Assembly (NCBI RefSeq): GCF_900289115.1
Contig: NZ_LT985196.1
Location: forward strand, 62,001-126,000
Reading direction: 5' to 3'
DNA: 64,000 nucleotides
Origin: Janibacter massiliensis
GTDB taxonomy: Bacteria; Actinomycetota; Actinomycetes; Actinomycetales; Dermatophilaceae
Shown here: positions 18,336-23,940 of the stretch, piece by piece
Layout of the letters: the number at the start of each line of letters is the position of its first letter
Position numbering within the stretch: the stretch's first letter is position 1
The notes under the pieces: generated by a model
What the model was told of the DNA's origin: nothing
Seen by the model: the letters and a program-made list of their open reading frames with translations, nothing else
Databases searched by the model: none
Program-made: the position numbers and the translations under genes

Positions 18336-19621
18336 GCGACCTCCTCGGTCGGCGCGTCGGTCGCGAGGTAGCGGACGGTGGCGCGGTTGGCGCCCCGCAG
18401 CCAGCGGTCGGCGGCGGCGCGGATGGCGTCCGGCCCGACCGCAAGGACGCGGTCGAGGTGGTGGTTGACGAACTGCGGGTCGTCGTGGAGCAGCACGTGC
18501 TGGCTGATCTGGTCGGCGCGCTCGTCCTGGTCGGCCAGGCTGGACAGCCACGACCGCTCGCACTGCGCGCGCAGCGCCTCGAGCTGCTCGGGGTCCGGGC
18601 CTGCGTCGGCGAAGGCCTCGAGCTCGGCGACGAGGAGCTCCTCGACCCGCTCGGGGTCCTCCCCCTCGGCGACGTCGACGACGACGAGGCCGAGCGAGAC
18701 CCCGTCGACGAACCCCATCGCGCTCACCGACACGGCGTTGGCGACCCGTTCCCCGCGCACCAGCCGCTGCTCCAGCCGCGAGGTCGTCAGCCCGCCGAGC
18801 AGGTCGATCGCCAGGCTGCTCGCGAGGAACTCGTCCGTGCCGTCGACCGGCAGCCGGAAGCCGATGTACAGCCGGTCGTTCGGCACCTCTTCCCGGCGGT
18901 CGATGCGCACCGGTGCCTGCAGCGGAGGCAGCGCCTCGACCAGCGGGCGGGGCGGCTGGGCGCTCGTGTCGATGTCCCCGAAGTACCGCTCGACGAGCTC
19001 GAACCCGCGCTCCGCGGTGACGTCGCCGCACAGCGTGAGGACGGTGTTGTCCGGGGCGTAGTAGCGGCGGAAGAAGTCGTGGACGTCCTCGAGCGAGGCT
19101 GCGTCGAGGTCGGCCATCGACCCGATCGCCGGGTGGTGGTAGGGGTGCCCCTCGGGGAAGACCGCGGCGTAGACGTCGATGAGCGCGGTGCCGTACGGCT
19201 GGTTGTCGTACCGCTGCCGCTTCTCCTCCTTGACGACGTCGCGCTGGTTGTCGAGGTTCTCCTGCGTCACCGCGTCGAGCAGGTGCCCGTGCCGGTCGGC
19301 CTCGAGCCACAGGGCGAGCTCGAGCGCCCCGGTCGGGACCGTCTCGAAGTAGTTCGTCCGGTCGAACCACGTCGTCGCGTTGAGCTGCGCTCCGGCGGCC
19401 ATGAGGCGCTCGAAGTGCTCGCCGCTGGCGACGTTGCGCGACCCCTGGAACATGAGGTGCTCGAAGAGGTGGGCGAAGCCGGTGCGGCCGGCGACCTCGT
19501 GCCGCGACCCGACGCCGACCCAGATGTTGACGGTCACCGTCGGGACCCGGTGGTCGGGCTGGACGACGACCCGCAGGCCGTTGTCGAGCGTGCGCGTGGC
19601 GATCTCGAAGTCGAGCGGCAT
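18332..19621 (-). CDS. M16 zinc peptidase, catalytic subunit
   Basis: This 429-residue protein carries the inverted zinc motif HLFEH (GFAHLFEHLMFQG) and the downstream Glu in NQRDVVKEEKRQR. The YDNQPYG loop and RLEQRLVRGERVA in the second domain are typical of M16 peptidases. These cut unfolded or presequence-like peptides. It lacks a signal peptide, so it is probably cytosolic. It is coupled to its inactive partner. Start ATG 19621 is supported by TAGGGT 7 nt upstream. Confidence 0.93.
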   Translation of the reverse strand: MPLDFEIATRTLDNGLRVVVQPDHRVPTVTVNIWVGVGSRHEVAGRTGFAHLFEHLMFQGSRNVASGEHFERLMAAGAQLNATTWFDRTNYFETVPTGALELALWLEADRHGHLLDAVTQENLDNQRDVVKEEKRQRYDNQPYGTALIDVYAAVFPEGHPYHHPAIGSMADLDAASLEDVHDFFRRYYAPDNTVLTLCGDVTAERGFELVERYFGDIDTSAQPPRPLVEALPPLQAPVRIDRREEVPNDRLYIGFRLPVDGTDEFLASSLAIDLLGGLTTSRLEQRLVRGERVANAVSVSAMGFVDGVSLGLVVVDVAEGEDPERVEELLVAELEAFADAGPDPEQLEALRAQCERSWLSSLADQDERADQISQHVLLHDDPQFVNHHLDRVLAVGPDAIRAAADRWLRGANRATVRYLATDAPTEEVA

Positions 19622-19628
19622 GCGCTCG

Positions 19629-19634
19629 ACCCTA
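19629..19634 (-). promoter_or_regulatory. -10 element of leaderless M16 operon
   Basis: TAGGGT on the minus strand is followed by 7 nt and ATG 19621. It sits in the 15-nt gap after the ndh stop, giving the peptidase pair its own promoter. Confidence 0.6.
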
Positions 19635-19636
19635 TG

Positions 19637-21058
19637 TCAGCCAGCGGCGCGCTCCTGCCCGCGGTCGTCGCCGCCCTCCTCCAGCTCCCCGCGGTCGCCG
19701 GGCACGCGTGGCAGGGAGGGGTAGGCCTCGGCCCGACCGAGCCGGTGGATGAGGTTGCGCGCGAACACCTGCTGCTCGGTGACGACCCGCTCGGTCCGGC
19801 CGCGCCCGACGAAGCTGATCGCCCAGTGCAGGAGCGTGGTCACGCGGGTCTTGAAGCCGATGAGGTAGAGCAGGTGGACGCCGAGCCAGAGCAGCCACGC
19901 GACCAACCCGCTGAAGCGGACCTTCCCGATGCTCGCGACCGCGCTGAACCGGGAGATCGTCGCCATCGAGCCCTTGTCGAAGTACGAGAACGGCTCGCTG
20001 CGGGCGCCACCGGCCGCGCGGGCCTCGATCGCCTTGGCCGCGTGCTGGGCGCCCTGGATGGCGACCTGCGCGACGCCGGGGAGCTTGTCGAGAGCCATGA
20101 GGTCGCCGACGACGTAGACCTCGGGGTGGCCGGGGAGGGTGAGGTCGGGCGCGACCTCGACCCGGCCGGCGCGGTCGGTCTTCGCGCCGGACTGCTCGGC
20201 GAGCATCCTGCCGAGCGGGGAGGCCTGGACCCCGGCGGCCCACACCTTCGTCAGCGCCTCGATCCGCGTCTCGTTGCCGTCGCGGTCCTTCGTCGTCAGG
20301 CCGGTGGCATCGAGGTCGACGACCATCTCGCCGAGCCGGACCTCGACCCCCATCTTCTCGAGCTGGCGGCGCGCCTTCCCGCCGAGCTTCTGACCGAAGC
20401 TCGGGAGCACCTGGTCGGCGCCGTCGAGGAGGACGATCCGCGCCTTGCGCGGGTCGATGCGGCGGAAGTCGTGCTGGAGGGTGCGGTGGGCGAGCTCGGC
20501 GATCTGCCCGGCCATCTCGACACCGGTCGGGCCCGCGCCGACGACGACGAAGGTCAGGAGCCGCTCGATCTCGGCGGGCGTCGAGGCGAGCTCGGCCAGC
20601 TCGAACGCGCCGAAGATCCGGCCGCGCAGCTCGAGGGCGTCGTCGATCGACTTCATGCCCGGCGCGTGCTGGGCGAAGTGGTCGTTGCCGAAGTACGACT
20701 GACCGGCGCCGGCGGCGACGAGGAGCGAGTCGTACTCCGTGACCGTGGTCCGGCCGAGGATCTCGGAGGTGACCGTACGGGCGGAGAGGTCGATGTCGGT
20801 GACCTCACCGGCGATGGCGCGGACGTTCTTCTGCCGGGCGAGGATCTCGCGGGTCGTCGGGGCGATCGCGCCCTCGGACAGGATGCCCGTGGCCACCTGG
20901 TACAGCAACGGCTGGAAGAGGTGGTGGGTCGTGCGGGAGATCAGCGTGATGTCGACATCGGCGTCCTTGAGCGCCTGCGCGCCGAAGAGACCGCCGAAGC
21001 CGGAGCCGATGATGACGACGCGGTGACGGGGGGACGTGGGCGCAGTGGCGACAGTCAC
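19637..21058 (-). CDS. ndh: Type II NADH dehydrogenase
   Basis: This 473-residue enzyme starts at GTG 21058 (VTVATAPTSPRH). An FAD Rossmann motif VVIIGSGFGGLFGAQAL, the NADH-binding VVVGAGPTGVEMAGQIAEL and the flavin C-terminal VYVVGDL define it. HHLFQPLLYQVATGIL is a hallmark of NDH-2. A hydrophobic stretch near residue 390 (GLVAWLLWLGVHLLYLIGF) and an amphipathic tail anchor it to the membrane. It passes electrons from NADH to menaquinone without pumping protons. The C-terminal ~30 residues are acidic. Confidence 0.94.
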   Translation of the reverse strand: MTVATAPTSPRHRVVIIGSGFGGLFGAQALKDADVDITLISRTTHHLFQPLLYQVATGILSEGAIAPTTREILARQKNVRAIAGEVTDIDLSARTVTSEILGRTTVTEYDSLLVAAGAGQSYFGNDHFAQHAPGMKSIDDALELRGRIFGAFELAELASTPAEIERLLTFVVVGAGPTGVEMAGQIAELAHRTLQHDFRRIDPRKARIVLLDGADQVLPSFGQKLGGKARRQLEKMGVEVRLGEMVVDLDATGLTTKDRDGNETRIEALTKVWAAGVQASPLGRMLAEQSGAKTDRAGRVEVAPDLTLPGHPEVYVVGDLMALDKLPGVAQVAIQGAQHAAKAIEARAAGGARSEPFSYFDKGSMATISRFSAVASIGKVRFSGLVAWLLWLGVHLLYLIGFKTRVTTLLHWAISFVGRGRTERVVTEQQVFARNLIHRLGRAEAYPSLPRVPGDRGELEEGGDDRGQERAAG

Positions 21059-21092
21059 GCCCCCGAGTCTGCCGCACACCCCCGCCCCCTTG

Positions 21093-21359
21093 TCACGACA
21101 GGGTGAGGAAGAGCTTCTCCATCGTCGCCCGGTCCTCGTCGGTGAGGCCGTCGGGCGAGCTGGCGCACTCCCGCATGCCGGAGGAGACGATGGCGAAGCC
21201 GGCCCGGTCGAGCGCGCGCTTGACCGCGGCGAGCTGGGTGACGACGTCCTTGCAGTCGCGCCCCTCCTCGATGAGGCGGATGACGCCACCGAGCTGGCCC
21301 TGGGCGCGACGCAGGCGATGGACGACGGGGGTCATGTCGTCGCTGTTGAGGGTGACCAT
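21093..21359 (-). CDS. CsoR-family repressor, CstR-like persulfide sensor
   Basis: This 88-residue DUF156 protein starts at ATG 21359. Cys36 and Cys65, 29 residues apart, match the two ligand cysteines of the family. The copper-ligand His expected four residues before the second Cys is Gly61. Loss of that His with retention of both Cys is the CstR pattern, which senses per/polysulfide through a disulfide or polysulfide bridge rather than copper. It faces a persulfide dioxygenase-rhodanese gene across a gap holding two operator-like palindromes, which supports the sulfide role. Another metal cannot be excluded. Confidence 0.8.
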   Translation of the reverse strand: MVTLNSDDMTPVVHRLRRAQGQLGGVIRLIEEGRDCKDVVTQLAAVKRALDRAGFAIVSSGMRECASSPDGLTDEDRATMEKLFLTLS

Positions 21360-21408
21360 GCGCGCTCCTGGGGATCGGACCGGGCCGTTCCCGGTCGACT
21401 TGACCACT

Positions 21409-21424
21409 ATACCCCAGGGGGTAT
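21409..21424. promoter_or_regulatory. CstR/CsoR-type operator 1
   Basis: ATACCCC-AG-GGGGTAT is a perfect 16-nt palindrome of the CsoR-family operator form. It lies 50 nt upstream of the repressor start in the divergent gap. Confidence 0.75.
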
Positions 21425-21442
21425 TGGTGTTGGCGACGTCAG

Positions 21443-21458
21443 ATACCCCCCAGGGTAT
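21443..21458. promoter_or_regulatory. CstR/CsoR-type operator 2
   Basis: ATACCC-CCCA-GGGTAT repeats the half-sites of operator 1. The centres are 34 bp apart, about three helical turns. It lies 30 nt before the dioxygenase-rhodanese start, near its GGAGGAG site. Confidence 0.75.
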
Positions 21459-21487
21459 CTACCCCACTTCCGGAGGAGCACCTGCCG

Positions 21488-22696
21488 ATGACCACCCACC
21501 AGCCTGCGGCGACGCCCGTCGTCGAGACGATCGAGACCCCGAGCCTCGGCGACCGCAGATACCTGGCCCACGACGGCTCGGTCGCGCTCGTCATCGACCC
21601 GCAGCGCGACATCGACCGCGTCCTGGCCGTGGCGCAGGAGGCGGGCGTGCGGATCACGCACGTCTTCGAGACCCACATCCACAACGACTACGTCACCGGC
21701 GGGCTCGCCCTCGCCGAGGCGACGGGCGCGCGCTACCACGTCAACGCCCAGGACGAGGTGGCCTTCGACCGGGTGCCGGTCGAGGACGGCGAGGTCGTCG
21801 AGATCTCCCCGCGGATGCGCGTGCGGGTGCTCGCCACCCCCGGCCACACCTTCACCCACCTCTCGTAGGTTCTCCCCACGCACGGCTTCGGGTCGTTCTG
21901 CTCGTCGGGGTCGACCGGGGGTGCGGACGAGTCGACGATCGGGCGCGAGCGTTCGGTCAACCCCGTGCTCACCGAGGCCGAGGAGCGCTGGGTCGCCGAC
22001 ACCCTCGCCGGGCTCGACGTCCATCCCGCGTACTACGTCCACATGGCGCCGACCAACAGCGCGGGCCCCGCCGCGCCCGACCTCGAGCTGCCGGAGCAGG
22101 CCGACCGGGACACCCTCGCGCGGCGGGTCGCCGACGGGGAGTGGGTCGTCGACCTGCGCAACCGGACGGCCTTCGCTGCGGGGCACGTCTCCGGCACGCT
22201 GAACTTCGGGCTCGACGGCCAGTTCTCGACCTACCTGGGGTGGCTCATCCCGTGGGGGACGCCGCTGACGCTGCTCGGCGAGAGCGAGGAACAGGTGGCG
22301 CAGGCCCAGCGCGAGCTCGTGCGCATCGGCATCGACGAGCTGGCCGGCGCCGCGACGGGCGGGCCGGAGGGCTGGAGCACGACGGCGCTCGGGTCGTTCG
22401 AGCGGGCGACCTTCGGGGACCTCGCCCAGGTCCGTCACCACCGCGACGTCCGCGTCCTCGACGTGCGCCGCGCCTCGGAGTTCGACGCCGAGCACGTCAC
22501 GGACGCGGTCAACGTCCCGCTGCACGAGCTGCTCGAGCGGATCGCCGAGGTGCCGCAGGGCGAGGTGTGGGTGCACTGCCAGAGCGGGTACCGCGCCTCG
22601 ATCGCCGCCTCCGTCCTCGCCGCCCACGGCCGCCACGTCGTCGCCGTCGACGACCAGTTCGCCCGCGCCGGCGAGGCCGGCCTCACCACGTCCTGA
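21488..22696 (+). pseudogene. CstB-like persulfide dioxygenase-rhodanese gene, broken by internal deletion
   Basis: The frame starts at ATG 21488 and reads a metallo-beta-lactamase domain (HIHNDYVTGG, TPGHTFTHLS). A TAG at 21866-21868 interrupts it. The same frame resumes at once with VLPTHGFGSFC, then a Cys-less rhodanese domain (VVDLRNRTAFAAGHVSGTLN) and an active one (VWVHCQSGYRA), ending 22696. Compared with relatives, roughly 50-60 residues between THLS and VLPTHG are missing, including the metal-binding Asp region; the junction itself creates the stop. The MBL-rhodanese-rhodanese order is that of CstB, which oxidises persulfides. A downstream start (GTG near 21968) might still yield the rhodanese part. 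An assembly error is possible. Confidence 0.8.
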
Positions 22697-22727
22697 TCCC
22701 CCGCCCCCACCCCGAGGGAGAACCACC

Positions 22728-22832
22728 ATGTGCCGACCCGCCACCTGCAAGACCTGCGGAAAGACGACCTGGGCCGGCTGCGGCCAGCACGTCGACCAGG
22801 TCATGAAGAACGTCCCGCCGGCCCAGCGCTGA
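22728..22832 (+). CDS. 34-residue double CxxC-type microprotein
   Basis: ATG 22728 follows GGGAG at good spacing and lies 31 nt after the rhodanese frame. The product begins MCRPATCKTCGKTTWAGCGQ and ends QVMKNVPPAQR. Cys2, Cys7, Cys10 and Cys18 could bind zinc or react with sulfur species. Proteins of this length and pattern are widespread and unnamed in actinobacteria. Its place behind the persulfide genes suggests co-regulation, but no function is known. Confidence 0.7.
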   Translation: MCRPATCKTCGKTTWAGCGQHVDQVMKNVPPAQR

Positions 22833-22841
22833 CCCGTCCCC

Positions 22842-22914
22842 ACCTCCGCCGAGATACCCGAATCGGTCGTTATTCGAGCCCGATAGGCGCCGTCTTGCGT
22901 ATCTCGGCGGAGGT
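22842..22914. repeat. 16-bp inverted repeat element with 41-nt loop
   Basis: Left arm 22842-22857 (ACCTCCGCCGAGATAC) and right arm 22899-22914 are perfect complements. The 41-nt loop (22858-22898) carries the TAA stop of the EVE-like gene. It sits between the convergent microprotein and EVE-like genes, so it may serve as a terminator, but its length and large loop look more like a small dispersed element. Confidence 0.8.
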
Positions 22915-23349
22915 CTGGCGGAGGGCCGCGAGCTGATGGCGGTCGACCCACGAGGGGTTGCTGCCGAACGGCGCGCGCAGCACCTCGAGCCCGGCCAGGC
23001 GCGGGTCGGCGCGCAGGGTCGTCCGCAGGATCGGCTCGGCCAAGGCGGTGACGGCGATCGGCAGCGTGGCTGTGCGGGCCCCCGGCTCGGGCGGGACGAC
23101 CGGCCCGGTGACGGTGCCGGTCGCCCAGATCCCCGGCGGGCATGCCCTCGACCCGCCACTCACCCAGAGGAGCACCGGCTGCCCGGGGCGGACGAGGCGC
23201 AGGCGGTAGCCGGGCCGGACGCACCGCTCCGTCAGCGCCGCGAGCGCGGTGCCGGGGTCGTCGCCGAGGTCGGTCACCCGCGGGTTGACCTTGAGCAGCC
23301 ACGCCCCGAGGCGGTCGGCGGTCACGGCAGGGGTCGGCACGTCCCCCAT
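22870..23349 (-). CDS. EVE-like (PUA-fold) domain protein
   Basis: This 159-residue protein is counted from ATG 23349 behind GGGAGG. It begins AWLLKVNPRVTDL near residue 14 and has a PUA/EVE-like pattern: VRPGQPVLLWVSG followed by CPPGIWATGTVTG. EVE domains bind modified bases in RNA or DNA; here that is inference from weak similarity. The last ~15 residues (TSAEIRKTAPIGLE) are encoded by the stem-loop element at 22842-22914, so the native C-terminus may have been replaced. It is not adjacent to any restriction gene. Confidence 0.6.
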   Translation of the reverse strand: MGDVPTPAVTADRLGAWLLKVNPRVTDLGDDPGTALAALTERCVRPGYRLRLVRPGQPVLLWVSGGSRACPPGIWATGTVTGPVVPPEPGARTATLPIAVTALAEPILRTTLRADPRLAGLEVLRAPFGSNPSWVDRHQLAALRQTSAEIRKTAPIGLE

Positions 23350-23369
23350 CCTCCCGGCGGCCGGGCTCC

Positions 23370-23375
23370 TACGCT
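23370..23375 (+). promoter_or_regulatory. -10 element of leaderless monooxygenase-like gene
   Basis: TACGCT is followed by 7 nt and ATG 23383, the leaderless spacing seen at other genes in this window. Confidence 0.6.
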
Positions 23376-23382
23376 CGGGGGC

Positions 23383-23709
23383 ATGATCCTCATCACCGTG
23401 AAGTTCCCCATCCGCCCCGACCGGATGACCCAGTGGGAGGCGCTGTCCGCCGACTACGCCGCCGCCGTCTCCGCCGAGCCCGGTTGCGTCTTCTTCGAGT
23501 TCTCCCGCAGCGTCGCCGACCCGAACGAGTTCGTCTGCATCGAGGGCTTCCGCGACCAGGCCGCCGGCGAGGAGCACATGCAGCAGCCGCACGTCACGCG
23601 GTTCATGGCGGAGATGCCGGACATCGTCGCGACGCAGCCGCAGATCATCTACGTCGACGCACCGGACGTCGACGGCTTCGGCCCGATGGGCGAGATCCAG
23701 CCCCGCTGA
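23383..23709 (+). CDS. Putative quinol monooxygenase (ABM domain, YgiN-like)
   Basis: This 108-residue protein begins MILITVKFPIRPDRMTQW. It holds one antibiotic-biosynthesis-monooxygenase ferredoxin-like domain: EPGCVFFEFSRSVADPNEFVCIEGF, then a helix with QQPHVTRFMAEMPD. Such proteins are small cofactor-free dimers acting on quinols or as stress proteins; the substrate here is unknown. It is monocistronic and ends before a strong hairpin. Confidence 0.85.
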   Translation: MILITVKFPIRPDRMTQWEALSADYAAAVSAEPGCVFFEFSRSVADPNEFVCIEGFRDQAAGEEHMQQPHVTRFMAEMPDIVATQPQIIYVDAPDVDGFGPMGEIQPR

Positions 23710-23755
23710 CGTGACCCGCCTCGGACGGCGCCGGTCGCCGGGGACCCGAGAACGG

Positions 23756-23793
23756 CGAAGCGCCGGACCCTTGGTCAAGGATCCGGCGCTTCG
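23756..23793. terminator. Bidirectional terminator hairpin
   Basis: A perfect 12-bp stem (CGAAGCGCCGGA with TCCGGCGCTTCG) and an inner CCTTG/CAAGG pairing lie between the monooxygenase-like gene and the opposing tRNA gene. Confidence 0.8.
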
Positions 23794-23813
23794 GTCGTGC
23801 CTCTGCGGCACCG

Positions 23814-23890
23814 TGGTAGCGGGGGCAGGATTTGAACCTGCGACCTCCGGGTTATGAGCCCGGCGAGCTACCGAGCTGCTCCACCCCGCG
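23814..23890 (-). tRNA. Initiator tRNA-Met (CAT)
   Basis: The minus strand folds as a cloverleaf starting CGCGGGGTGGAGCAGC and ending in an encoded CCA (plus-strand 23814-23816). The anticodon loop is CTCATAA on a stem with three consecutive G-C pairs (GGG/CCC). The first acceptor pair is mismatched. Both are hallmarks of the formyl-methionine initiator. The T arm is GCAGG-TTCAAAT-CCTGC. Confidence 0.96.
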
Positions 23891-23940
23891 TCGGTATGAG
23901 TGAACGATAGGTGAACGGCCCCGGCCGGCGCAAATCGGCG

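Noticed and set aside
18458-21106. 882-codon plus-strand open frame across the M16 and ndh genes
   Set aside because: Both minus-strand genes have full catalytic or cofactor motifs; the antisense frame has none.
21866-21868. Simple frameshift or single nonsense mutation as the cause of the broken persulfide gene
   Set aside because: The frame is unchanged after the stop and conserved residues between THLS and VLPTHG are absent, so a deletion explains it better.
23814-23890. Elongator tRNA-Met or tRNA-Ile (CAT)
   Set aside because: The three G-C pairs in the anticodon stem and the unpaired first acceptor position identify the initiator.
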